Of a stretch of 8,352 nt of DNA, positions 1 through 6,452 are shown piece by piece. The notes below the pieces were generated by a model. The model saw nothing but the letters and a program-made list of their open reading frames with translations. It was not told where the DNA came from and ran no database searches. Within the stretch, counting starts at the first letter, position 1, and the number at the start of each line of letters is the position of its first letter. The position numbers and the translations under genes are program-made. The stretch comes from Streptomyces katrae (GTDB lineage: Bacteria; Actinomycetota; Actinomycetes; Streptomycetales; Streptomycetaceae). The stretch covers positions 1 to 8,352 of the forward strand of contig NZ_JZWV01000935.1 of the NCBI RefSeq assembly GCF_000966975.1. The letters run 5' to 3'.

Positions 1-951
1 TTCCACCGCCACGGAGACCGCGTGGGCGCCGATGACCGCCCGGGAGAAGCTCGTGACCGGGTGGAAGTAGGCGGGGGGAAGGGTTTCCGCCAGGAGGCGG
101 GCCTGGTCCCAGTGGTGCCATGCGGTTCCGGTTTCGCCGCGCCGGGCCGCCGTCAGGCCGGCCTCGACGGTGAGTGCGCCCGCCACGGCCCGCACGTCGG
201 CGGTGGCGTCGGGGAGGAGCGGGGTCAGGTAGCGGAGGGTTTCGAGGGTGACGGCGTCGGCCGCTTCGTAGTGGGCGCTGTCGCGGTGGGCCTGGGTGGT
301 GAGCCACGCCGCCAGGCCGATGGCGTGGGGGTCCTCCGAGTCCTGGGCGGCCGTCATGCCGCGTTCGGCCACCCGCCAGACCAGGGGGGCGTCGGGCTGG
401 TAGGCACAGAAGAACTGGGCGAGGAAGTAGGTCTCTGCCAGGCGGGCTTGGGCCGCCTTTCGGTCGGCGACCGTCTCCGCTTGGCGGACGGAGGCCTGCG
501 CGTCCCGGATCAGGCCGGGAAGCAAAGCGCCCACGACCTCGCGGTGGTCGGGGGCCGAGTGGCGGGCGGCCCAGGCGCGGGACAGGCGGGCGGTGAGGTG
601 CGCGACCGGCGGTGCTTCGTGGGTGCTGCCGAGGTTCAGGGAGTTGAGGGCCTCGCGGACCTCGGCGAACCTGGGGTGCCCCGGGCCGGCGAAGAGGTCG
701 GCCTGGAGGGTGTTGTCGCCCGTGAGCTCGGACAGGTTCCGGACGCGGAGCACTTCGGCCACGCGGAGGACGATCGGGAGGTGGGGGGTGCGGAGGCGGC
801 CGGTCTCGACCGCTTTGACCCAGGAGCCCGATCTCCCCAGGAGGCCGCCGAGTTGGTCGCGGGTGAGTCCGCGCCGGGTGCGGAGGATCTGCATTCTCTG
901 GCCGAACACCAGTGGATCGGAGTACGGGTCCGGGGTTGCGTCGTACGACAT
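1..951 (-). CDS. XRE-family helix-turn-helix transcriptional regulator (C-terminus cut by window edge)
   Basis: Probable cytoplasmic DNA-binding regulator. The minus strand is open from an ATG at 951 to the window edge (317 codons, no stop), so the C-terminus is missing. Residues about 16-72 form an HTH_3/Cro-C1 domain: FGQRMQILRTRRGLT, then QLGGLLGRSGSWVKAVETGR as turn and recognition helix, then a helix ending VAEVLRV. Residues about 115-317 are Ala/Leu/Arg-rich and helical, like the TPR-like sensor half of many Streptomyces regulators, but I see no clean TPR consensus and no ligand can be named. The start is supported by AAGGAAGGGG at 961-970, 9 bases upstream, and by the HTH lying at its usual distance from the N-terminus. 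It diverges from the M4 protease gene across 231 bp, so it may control itself, the protease, or both; this is inference from position only. Another target elsewhere is equally possible. Confidence 0.87.
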   Translation of the reverse strand, partial: MSYDATPDPYSDPLVFGQRMQILRTRRGLTRDQLGGLLGRSGSWVKAVETGRLRTPHLPIVLRVAEVLRVRNLSELTGDNTLQADLFAGPGHPRFAEVREALNSLNLGSTHEAPPVAHLTARLSRAWAARHSAPDHREVVGALLPGLIRDAQASVRQAETVADRKAAQARLAETYFLAQFFCAYQPDAPLVWRVAERGMTAAQDSEDPHAIGLAAWLTTQAHRDSAHYEAADAVTLETLRYLTPLLPDATADVRAVAGALTVEAGLTAARRGETGTAWHHWDQARLLAETLPPAYFHPVTSFSRAVIGAHAVSVAVE

Positions 952-1005
952 GCGGCCTTGCCCCTTCCTTGCAGCTCGACACCGACAGGTTAGGCATCGG
1001 CTGAT

Positions 1006-1016
1006 CGAGTAACTCG
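1006..1016. repeat. Short palindrome CGAGT-A-ACTCG
   Basis: Two perfect 5-bp arms around one base, 55 bp upstream of the regulator start codon. The size suits a half-site pair for a small HTH dimer and the location suits autoregulation. An 11-base palindrome of this kind can also arise by chance, so the functional reading is weak. Confidence 0.3.
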
Positions 1017-1049
1017 CCTTTCGGGGAAGCGGAATGGGGCGTTTTCGTT

Positions 1050-1079
1050 CGTTGAGCGGTGCTTGTGCTCCGCTCAACG
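1050..1079. promoter_or_regulatory. Perfect 10-bp inverted repeat, candidate operator
   Basis: CGTTGAGCGG (1050-1059) and CCGCTCAACG (1070-1079) are exact reverse complements separated by 10 bases, so the arm centres are 20 bp apart, about two helical turns, putting both half-sites on one face of the DNA. With a 3-base slip the symmetry extends outward: CGTT sits at 1046-1049 on the left and CAACG at 1082-1086 on the right. It lies 104 bp upstream of the protease start. Neither flanking gene ends here, so a terminator is unlikely, although a hairpin in a protease leader RNA is possible if transcription starts upstream. Confidence 0.5.
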
Positions 1080-1165
1080 GACAACGGAAGGTCAAATTCT
1101 TGTTGCGTACCTGTCACTTCGGCCATTCTCCTGGCACTCTCTCAGCCAGTCCCCCCACGGCTCAC

Positions 1166-1173
1166 AAGGAGAG
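1166..1173 (+). promoter_or_regulatory. Ribosome binding site fixing the protease start
   Basis: AAGGAGAG lies 9 bases before the ATG at 1183. The reading frame stays open upstream to 1063, but the extra 40 codons do not encode a signal peptide and have no such site. This motif, together with the Arg-containing signal peptide that follows, decides the start. Confidence 0.82.
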
Positions 1174-1182
1174 ACCTTCCCC

Positions 1183-2742
1183 ATGTCTTCTTCCCGCACC
1201 CCCCGCACGCTGCGCGCCGCCGCGATCGTCGCTTCGGCGGCCATGGTCGCCATCGCCGTTCAGACGGGGTCCGCCAGCGCGTCCGCCGAGCGTGAGGCGG
1301 GCGCCACCGCCCTCACGCTGTCGGCCGGGGCCCGCGCCCAGGCGATCAGCGAGGCGCAGAACTCCGCCTCCGACACCGCGCGTGCCATCGGTCTGACCGG
1401 TGACGAGCGCCTCGTGGCCCGTGACGTCGTGAAGGACGCGGACGGTACGGTCCACACCCGTTACGAGCGCACGTACCAGGGTCTGCCCGTCCTCGGCGGT
1501 GACCTGGTCGTCCACCAGAAGAAGGACGGCAGCCGCAAGACCGACAAGGCGGTGGAGGCGAAGATAGCCCCGGCCGGCGCCCGTTCCGCCCTGCGCGCTC
1601 CTGCCGGTGCGCGTCAGGTCGTGTGGGCCGCGACCGGCAAGCCGGTCTTCGCGTACGAGGCCGTCGTCACGGGCACCCAGCACGACGGCACCCCCAGCGA
1701 GCGGCACGTCATCACCGACGCCGCCACCGGTGCCGAGCTCTACTCGTACGAGGCCATCGACACCGGCGTCGGGACGAGCGAGTACTCCGGCACCGTCACC
1801 CTCGGCACCGCGCCCAGCGGGTCGGCGTTCAGCCTGACCGACACGGCGCGCGGCGGGCACAAGACCTACGACCTGAACGGCGGCACCTCCGGTACGGGCA
1901 CGCTGTTCACCGACGCGGACGACAAGTGGGGCGACGGCACCCCGTCGAACCGCCAGACCGCCGCTGTCGACGCCCACTACGGCGCGGCCGTCACCTGGGA
2001 CTTCTACAAGTCGGAGCTGGGCCGCAACGGCATCGCCGGCGACGGCCGGGCCGCCTACTCCCGCGTCCACTACGGCAACGCGTACGTGAACGCCTTCTGG
2101 GACGACAGCTGCTTCTGCATGACCTACGGTGACGGCCAGAACAACCAGAAGCCGCTGACCGCGCTGGACGTGGCGGGCCACGAGATGAGCCACGGCCTGA
2201 CCGCCGCCACGGCCAAGCTCAACTACAGCCGTGAGTCCGGCGGCCTGAACGAGGCCACCAGCGACATCTTCGGCACCTCGGTGGAGTTCTTCGCCAACAA
2301 CGCCTCCGACCCGGGTGACTACCTCATCGGCGAGAAGATCGACATCCGGGGCAACGGCTCCCCGCTGCGCTACATGGACAAGCCCAGCAAGGACGGCGCC
2401 TCCGCCGACTACTGGTCCAAGACGGTGGGCCGGCTCGACGTGCACAACTCGTCGGGCGTCGCGAACCACTTCTTCTACCTGCTGTCCGAGGGCAGCGGGG
2501 CGAAGACCGTGAACGGCGTGGCGTACAACTCGCCGACGTACGACGGTTCCACCGTCGCGGGCATCGGCCGGACCAAGGCGTACAAGATCTGGTACAAGGC
2601 CCTCTCGACCTACATGACCTCGACCACCGACTACGCGGGCGCCCGTGTGGCGACCCTGAAGGCGACGGCCGACCTGTACGGCTCGACGGGCGTGGAGTAC
2701 CAGCAGGTGGCGGCCGCGTGGACGGCCGTCAACGTCAAGTGA
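1183..2742 (+). CDS. Secreted M4 (thermolysin-type) neutral zinc metalloprotease preproenzyme
   Basis: Extracellular endopeptidase of 519 residues that would cut on the N-side of bulky hydrophobic residues, as the family does. Residues 1-35 form a signal peptide (R5, R8, R11, hydrophobic core 12-26, cleavage near ASASA). A propeptide follows, with an FTP-like segment about 62-115 and a PepSY-like segment about 140-190, which act as folding chaperone and inhibitor in this family. The mature peptidase starts near 195. Zinc ligands and catalytic residues are visible: HEMSH at 333-337 (H333, E334, H337), GLNEATSD with the third ligand E357 and D361, and the catalytic His421 in RLDVHNSSG. Length and domain order suit a complete family member. 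Two cysteines (C310, C312) sit just before the MTYGDG motif. It is monocistronic: a hairpin follows at 2756 and the next gene is convergent. Maturation is probably autocatalytic. Confidence 0.96.
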   Translation: MSSSRTPRTLRAAAIVASAAMVAIAVQTGSASASAEREAGATALTLSAGARAQAISEAQNSASDTARAIGLTGDERLVARDVVKDADGTVHTRYERTYQGLPVLGGDLVVHQKKDGSRKTDKAVEAKIAPAGARSALRAPAGARQVVWAATGKPVFAYEAVVTGTQHDGTPSERHVITDAATGAELYSYEAIDTGVGTSEYSGTVTLGTAPSGSAFSLTDTARGGHKTYDLNGGTSGTGTLFTDADDKWGDGTPSNRQTAAVDAHYGAAVTWDFYKSELGRNGIAGDGRAAYSRVHYGNAYVNAFWDDSCFCMTYGDGQNNQKPLTALDVAGHEMSHGLTAATAKLNYSRESGGLNEATSDIFGTSVEFFANNASDPGDYLIGEKIDIRGNGSPLRYMDKPSKDGASADYWSKTVGRLDVHNSSGVANHFFYLLSEGSGAKTVNGVAYNSPTYDGSTVAGIGRTKAYKIWYKALSTYMTSTTDYAGARVATLKATADLYGSTGVEYQQVAAAWTAVNVK

Positions 2743-2755
2743 TCTGAGCGTCGCC

Positions 2756-2794
2756 GCCGGTCCGGGTCCTCAGGCCATGAGGGCCCGGACCGGC
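2756..2794. terminator. Long GC-rich hairpin terminator after the protease, overlapping the convergent gene's 3' end
   Basis: GCCGGTCCGGG (2756-2766) pairs with CCCGGACCGGC (2784-2794). The stem continues through a U-G wobble (2767/2783) and five more pairs (2768-2772 with 2778-2782) around the loop GGCCA, giving 17 pairs in plus-strand RNA. It starts 13 bases after the protease stop and has no U-tract, which is usual for Streptomyces terminators. Its inner left stem (2770-2772) is the stop codon of the minus-strand gene and its right arm encodes that protein's last residues. In minus-strand RNA the wobble becomes an A-C mismatch, so termination may be stronger for the protease transcript. 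Confidence 0.8.
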
Positions 2795-3720
2795 ATCGCG
2801 ATGTAGAGGGCCAGCAGGCCGACGGCGGCCAGGCCGAGGTAGCCGTTGTCCAGCGTGCCGGTCAGGTAGGGGAGGGCGGCCGCCAGTACGGCCGTGATCG
2901 CCGCGGCGTGCACCGTCTGGGCGAACGGGGACCATGCCTGTTCCTGCAGGCCGTCGGCCTCCGCCCCCACGGCTGTGGGCAGCATGCAGGTCAGGACCAG
3001 GAGCAGTGCCAGGGCGGCCGGCCCCACCCCGCGCAGGGTGGGGCCCCAGTCGCGTTTCAGGTAGCGGTCGAGCGGCTCGTCGGTGCCCACCAGGCCGCCC
3101 AGCTCCGGGGCGGTGGGGGCCCAGAGGATGCGGACCTGGTCGCCCGGCTCGGGGCGGTGCGGGGTGAAGGCCGTATCCGAGCGGACCCGGCTGCCCTGGG
3201 GCGTGGTGACGACGAGGGTGGTGTGGTAGCCCACCAGTTCCTCGTCACCGTTGCGCACCTCGTCGACGTCCGAGACCTCGGCCACAATCGCCGTCGTGTA
3301 CGCGGCTCCCGCCTGGAGCAGGGAGTGGACGTACGGCGAGCCGTGCGAGCTGCCCAGGACGTTCATCGCCGCGATCGCCGTGACCACCAGCGACCAGACC
3401 GCGCTCTGGCGCAGGAAGACCCACGCCGTGCTCTCGTACTCGCGGTCCGCGAGTCGTCGCAGCGGGCCGGGCCGCCCGCCCTTGGTCAGGGAGACCGGCC
3501 TTTCCGGGCGGGTCGGCAGCCAGCCGTACTCCTCGTCGAACCACCACGCCCACAGGGCGAGGACCCGGAGCCAGACCAGTCCGCCCACCACCCACGCCAG
3601 CTCCGTCAGGCCGGGCGCCGGCAGCGGCACGCCGTCCGCCAGGCCCGCCGTCCAGACCGCCAGCGCCGCCGCCGCCGTGAAGGCGAGCAGGCCCGATATG
3701 CGTACCGACCAAGCCAGCAC
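2770..3720 (-). CDS. Six-helix integral membrane protein with DUF3592-like soluble segment, function unknown
   Basis: I do not recognise a characterised family for this 316-residue protein. Predicted membrane helices lie at about 7-27, 40-61, 104-123, 232-251, 269-287 and 293-311. Between helices 2 and 3 is a charged loop (61-101). Between helices 3 and 4 lies a soluble segment of about 105 residues, rich in predicted beta strands (TTAIVAEVSD, HTTLVVTT, GDQVRILWAP). Strands with the pattern 'G..V.I.W.P' after a 'P..PGD' turn recall DUF3592 membrane proteins; this is resemblance only. The start is a GTG at 3720 behind a G-run (GGGGGGGAAA), a poor but usable binding site; no better start gives a longer first helix. 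The gene lies 54 bases downstream of the HNH nuclease gene in the same direction with no obvious terminator between, so co-transcription is plausible. No transporter or enzyme motif is visible. Confidence 0.85.
   Translation of the reverse strand: MLAWSVRISGLLAFTAAAALAVWTAGLADGVPLPAPGLTELAWVVGGLVWLRVLALWAWWFDEEYGWLPTRPERPVSLTKGGRPGPLRRLADREYESTAWVFLRQSAVWSLVVTAIAAMNVLGSSHGSPYVHSLLQAGAAYTTAIVAEVSDVDEVRNGDEELVGYHTTLVVTTPQGSRVRSDTAFTPHRPEPGDQVRILWAPTAPELGGLVGTDEPLDRYLKRDWGPTLRGVGPAALALLLVLTCMLPTAVGAEADGLQEQAWSPFAQTVHAAAITAVLAAALPYLTGTLDNGYLGLAAVGLLALYIAMPVRALMA
3020..3045. repeat. Perfect 10-bp hairpin inside the membrane-protein gene
   Basis: GGCCCCACCC (3020-3029) and GGGTGGGGCC (3036-3045) are exact reverse complements around a 6-base loop. 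It falls in the codons for the segment just before helix 4 (about residues 226-234). In DNA this rich in G and C, a coding coincidence is likely, but the stem is strong enough to slow translation or transcription. Confidence 0.4.
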
Positions 3721-3774
3721 GATTTCCCCCCCGAGTGATCGTCAGCGCTTGAGTATCGCCTGTGGGGTGCCGGT

Positions 3775-4458
3775 TCAGTCGCAGGTGCTCAGCATCTCGA
3801 TGAGCTTCGTGCGTTCGGTGGGCGTGATGCTCAGTTCGTACAGGCTCTTGATGTGCGTCCAGGCTCTGGAGTAGGTGCACCAGTAGAAGGTGTTGGGCGG
3901 GGCCCACTGGTCGGGGGCCTGGTCGCCCTTGGAGCGGTTGGAGGCGGCGGAGACCGCGATGAGCTGGGAGTTGTCCAGGTCGTTCGCGAACCTCTTGCGC
4001 TTGGCCGTGTCCCAGGTGTCGGCGCCGGAGCGCCAGCCGTTGGCCAGCGGGACCATGTGGTCGATGTCGATCTTGGAGGCCGAGTCGAAGGTCTTGTCGT
4101 CGTACTCGCTGTACCAGGTGCCCGTGATGGCGCGGCAGGCCGAGTCCTGGGTCACCTCGTGACCGTCACGGGAGAGGACGACCTCGCGGGTGTCGCACTC
4201 CCCGTACTGCTTGGCCCAGTGCGGGAACATGGCGCGGCTGTAGCCGGCCATGGAGTGCGGGGGCTCGACGGTGAGCCGGTCCAGTTCGGCGCGGACGACG
4301 TCGGCCGGCGGGGGTTCGGGGAAGACCCTGCGGTGGAGGGCCGGGGCGGTCGCTGGAGCCTGGCCGAGGGCGGCGCCGTTGGCCGGGGTCGTGGCGAGGA
4401 GGGGCAGGGCGGTCAGGGCGAGCGCGGTCAGGCCGCGTGCCGTCAGGTGCTTGATCAC
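3775..4458 (-). CDS. Exported HNH-type nuclease (DUF1524/GmrSD C-terminal-like)
   Basis: Probable secreted DNase or non-specific nuclease of 227 residues. Residues 1-30 look like a signal peptide (K3, R8, hydrophobic core 9-22, cleavage near ANGA). The catalytic core is a beta-beta-alpha-metal fold: KIDIDHMVPL (129-138, D133 and H134 the likely metal and general-base residues), then DNSQLIAVSAASNRSKGDQ (162-180), where N174, R175, K177 and D179 match the second half of the HNH motif, then DQWAP. Four cysteines (88, 108, 194, 226) could form two disulfides, fitting life outside the cell. The GTG at 4458 is chosen because it starts the signal peptide; the only upstream G-rich motif (GGCGG) is about 14 bases away, so the start is less certain than the family. 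It diverges from the amylase gene and probably leads an operon with the membrane protein. The nucleic-acid substrate cannot be read from sequence. Confidence 0.86.
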   Translation of the reverse strand: MIKHLTARGLTALALTALPLLATTPANGAALGQAPATAPALHRRVFPEPPPADVVRAELDRLTVEPPHSMAGYSRAMFPHWAKQYGECDTREVVLSRDGHEVTQDSACRAITGTWYSEYDDKTFDSASKIDIDHMVPLANGWRSGADTWDTAKRKRFANDLDNSQLIAVSAASNRSKGDQAPDQWAPPNTFYWCTYSRAWTHIKSLYELSITPTERTKLIEMLSTCD

Positions 4459-4538
4459 AGCACGTGGTGTAGCCGCCCAGGCCGGGCCCGTAGTGAGGGC
4501 GAGGCCGTCGGCTAGGCCGGCTGGACCGCCGGGTTCAC

Positions 4539-4545
4539 CTGCAAG
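4539..4545 (-). promoter_or_regulatory. Isolated CTTGCAG motif on the nuclease side
   Basis: On the minus strand this reads CTTGCAG, the same core as the amylase-side motifs, about 81 bp upstream of the nuclease GTG and about 100 bp from the main cluster. It could be an auxiliary operator allowing looping or coupling of the nuclease gene to carbon control. A single 7-base match may be chance. Confidence 0.3.
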
Positions 4546-4635
4546 AACGCCACTGCGTAGGGCTGAATGCCACACTTTGCCCCGCTGCGCCGGAAGCCTG
4601 CCCGGCTGCACCCGCCCATCAGGCCGGAAACAATT

Positions 4636-4663
4636 CTGCAATCTCTTGCGCAAGGTCTTGCAA
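4636..4663 (+). promoter_or_regulatory. Cluster of TTGCA-type motifs, candidate MalR/Reg1 operator of the amylase
   Basis: Within 28 bases lie CTGCAAT (4636-4642), the perfect palindrome CTTGCGCAAG (4645-4654) and CTTGCAA (4657-4663). The last two repeat with a 12-bp period. Direct and inverted repeats around TTGCA are known upstream of Streptomyces alpha-amylase and maltose-uptake genes, where the LacI-family repressor MalR (Reg1 in S. lividans) acts. The last motif overlaps the predicted -35, so a bound repressor would block RNA polymerase. Assignment to MalR is inference, as no such gene is in the window. Confidence 0.68.
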
Positions 4664-4686
4664 CACTCCTGGGCGCCCCCTACGGT
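4658..4686 (+). promoter_or_regulatory. Predicted alpha-amylase promoter
   Basis: TTGCAA (4658-4663) as -35 and TACGGT (4681-4686) as -10 are separated by 17 bases, the optimal spacing for the principal sigma factor. The -35 matches TTGACA at four positions and the -10 fits TANNNT. Transcription would begin near 4692, leaving a leader of about 37 bases carrying AGGAGG. Confidence 0.6.
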
Positions 4687-4728
4687 CGCGTGCAACCCCC
4701 CACGCCTTCCCGCCAGGAGGACCCCCGC

Positions 4729-6435
4729 ATGGCCAGATCCGTATCCGCGAGCGCCGGCAGAGCCGGGCTCGCCGTGGCCGCGCTCGCTGCCGCTTCCCTC
4801 ACCGCGCAGGCGCCGCAGGCGCTGGCCGCCCCGCCGGGGGACAAGGACGTCACCGCCGTGCTCTTCGAGTGGCGCTTCGACTCCGTCGCGAAGGCCTGCA
4901 CCGACAGCCTCGGCCCCGCCGGGTACGGGTACGTCCAGGTCTCGCCGCCGCAGGAGCACGTCCAGGGGCCCCAGTGGTGGACCTCGTACCAGCCCGTCAG
5001 CTACAAGATCGCCGGGCGGCTCGGGGACCGGGCGGCCTTCAAGAGGATGGTGGACACCTGCCACACCGCCGGGGTGAAGGTCGTCGCCGACTCCGTCATC
5101 AACCACATGGCCGCCGGGGACGGCATCGGCACCGGCGGCTCCTCGTACACGAAGTACGACTACCCCGGCGTCTACTCGGGCGCCGACATGGACGACTGCC
5201 GGGCGACCGTCTCCAACTACCAGAACCGTGCCGACGTCCAGAACTGCGAGCTCGTCCAGCTCGCCGACCTCGACACCGGCGAGGAGTACGTGCGCGGGCG
5301 GATCGCCGCCTACCTCAACGACCTGCTGTCGCTCGGCGTCGACGGGTTCCGCATCGACGCGGCCAAGCACATGCCGGCCGCCGACCTCGCCAACATCAAG
5401 TCCCGCCTCACCAACCCGAACGCCTACTGGAAGCAGGAGGCGATATACGGCGCCGGCGAGGCCGTGCAGCCCAGCGAGTACCTCGGGAACGGGGACGTGC
5501 AGGAGTTCCGGTACGCCCGCGACCTGAAGCGGGTGTTCCAGGGGGAGAAGCTCGCCTACCTCAAGAACTTCGGCGAGGGCTGGGGGTACATGCCCTCCGC
5601 CCAGTCGGCGGTCTTCGTCGACAACCACGACACCGAGCGCGTCGGCGACACCCTCAACTACAAGGACGGCGCGAACTACACCCTCGCCTCCGTCTTCATG
5701 CTGGCCTGGCCCTACGGCTCCCCGGACGTCCACTCCGGCTACGAGTGGAGCGACAAGGACGCCGGTCCGCCCAACGGGGGCACGGTCAACGCCTGCTACA
5801 CCGGCGGGTGGAAGTGCCAGCACGCCTGGCCGGAGATCTCCTCCATGGTGGGCCTGCGCAACACCGCCCGCGGCCAGGGCGTCACCGACTGGTGGGACAA
5901 CGGGGGCAACCAGATCGCGTTCGGCCGCGGGACCAAGGCGTACGTGGCCCTGAACCACGAGACCGCCGCCCTGACCCGGACCTTCCAGACCTCCCTCCCC
6001 GCCGGGAACTACTGCGACGTGCAGAGTGGTCGTGCCGTGACCGTCGACGCGGGCGGCCGCTTCACCGCCACGCTCGCCCCGCAGACCGCCCTCGCCCTGC
6101 ACATCGGCGCCCGCACCTGCACCGGTACCCCATCGGCCGCCGGCGGGGCCTCGTTCGCCGTCACCGCCACCACCGTCCCGGGCCAGGACGTCTACGTCAC
6201 CGGCGACCGGGCGGAACTCGGGAACTGGAGCACGAACAGCACCGCCCTCAAGCTCGACCCGGCCTCCTACCCCGTGTGGAAGCTCGACGTCACCCTCCCC
6301 GCCGGGACCACGTTCGCCTACAAGTACGTCCGCAAGGACGCCTCGGGGAACGTCACCTGGGAGAGCGGGGCCAACCGCTCCGCCACCGTCCCGGCCAACG
6401 GCAAGGTCACCCTGACCGACACCTGGCGCAACTGA
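4729..6435 (+). CDS. aml: Secreted alpha-amylase (GH13) with C-terminal CBM20 starch-binding domain
   Basis: Extracellular endo-acting enzyme hydrolysing alpha-1,4 bonds of starch, with retention of configuration as in GH13. It has 568 residues, the usual size for Streptomyces alpha-amylases (named aml or amy). Residues 1-34 are a signal peptide (cleavage near QALAA). The four GH13 regions are present: DSVINH (121-126), GFRIDAAKH (206-214, nucleophile D210), KQEAIY (acid/base E237) and FVDNHD (296-301, transition-state stabiliser D301). A beta-sandwich domain C follows at about 385-460, then a short linker ([11 protein letters not shown]), then CBM20 (about 473-568) with LGNW (W500), W517, K532 and W544 as likely starch-binding positions. 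The ATG at 4729 is fixed by AGGAGG 8 bases upstream; the open frame before it lacks a secretion signal. The barrel resembles animal amylases, but Asp333 replaces the third chloride-binding Arg. Regulation is probably by the repeats over its promoter. Confidence 0.97.
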   Translation: MARSVSASAGRAGLAVAALAAASLTAQAPQALAAPPGDKDVTAVLFEWRFDSVAKACTDSLGPAGYGYVQVSPPQEHVQGPQWWTSYQPVSYKIAGRLGDRAAFKRMVDTCHTAGVKVVADSVINHMAAGDGIGTGGSSYTKYDYPGVYSGADMDDCRATVSNYQNRADVQNCELVQLADLDTGEEYVRGRIAAYLNDLLSLGVDGFRIDAAKHMPAADLANIKSRLTNPNAYWKQEAIYGAGEAVQPSEYLGNGDVQEFRYARDLKRVFQGEKLAYLKNFGEGWGYMPSAQSAVFVDNHDTERVGDTLNYKDGANYTLASVFMLAWPYGSPDVHSGYEWSDKDAGPPNGGTVNACYTGGWKCQHAWPEISSMVGLRNTARGQGVTDWWDNGGNQIAFGRGTKAYVALNHETAALTRTFQTSLPAGNYCDVQSGRAVTVDAGGRFTATLAPQTALALHIGARTCTGTPSAAGGASFAVTATTVPGQDVYVTGDRAELGNWSTNSTALKLDPASYPVWKLDVTLPAGTTFAYKYVRKDASGNVTWESGANRSATVPANGKVTLTDTWRN

Positions 6436-6452
6436 CCGCGCGCCCTCCGCCC

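Larger units (their letters stand above)
952..1182. promoter_or_regulatory. Divergent spacer between the XRE regulator and M4 protease genes
   Basis: This stretch has no credible gene and must hold both divergent promoters. It contains a perfect 10-bp inverted repeat (1050-1079), an 11-bp palindrome (1006-1016), a tandem direct repeat of CAACGGA (1075-1088) and the protease ribosome binding site. I could not pick convincing -35/-10 pairs. TTGTTG at 1100-1105 followed 18 bases later by CATTCT (1124-1129) is only a weak candidate for the protease. It is more AT-rich than the flanking coding DNA. Confidence 0.6.
4459..4728. promoter_or_regulatory. Divergent control region between HNH nuclease and alpha-amylase
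   Basis: No gene is supported here; open frames crossing it in both directions lack signals. It holds the amylase promoter (4658-4686), the TTGCA-type motif cluster (4636-4663), a further CTGCAAG at 4539-4545, GTGCAA at 4690-4695, and the amylase binding site AGGAGG at 4715-4720. I could not identify a -35/-10 pair for the nuclease on the minus strand. Confidence 0.7.

Noticed and set aside
22..993. A 323-residue plus-strand open frame over the XRE regulator.
   Set aside because: Gly/Val-rich antisense shadow; the minus strand gives a clear HTH domain with a good ribosome binding site.
1063..1182. Extended N-terminus for the M4 protease.
   Set aside because: The added 40 residues bury the signal peptide, and the strong AAGGAGAG site points to 1183.
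1162..2469. A 435-residue minus-strand open frame opposite the M4 protease.
   Set aside because: It mirrors the protease codons and has no recognisable motif or ribosome binding site.
2908..3738. A 276-residue plus-strand open frame over the membrane protein gene.
   Set aside because: Arg/Gln/Gly-rich low-complexity sequence antisense to a protein with six clean membrane helices.
4442..4470. GTGCT...AGCAC hairpin around the HNH start codon as a translational control element.
   Set aside because: Only five base pairs with a 7-base loop, too weak to claim.
4567..4728. Extended N-terminus for the alpha-amylase.
   Set aside because: It would translate through the predicted promoter and operator motifs and displace the signal peptide; AGGAGG supports 4729.
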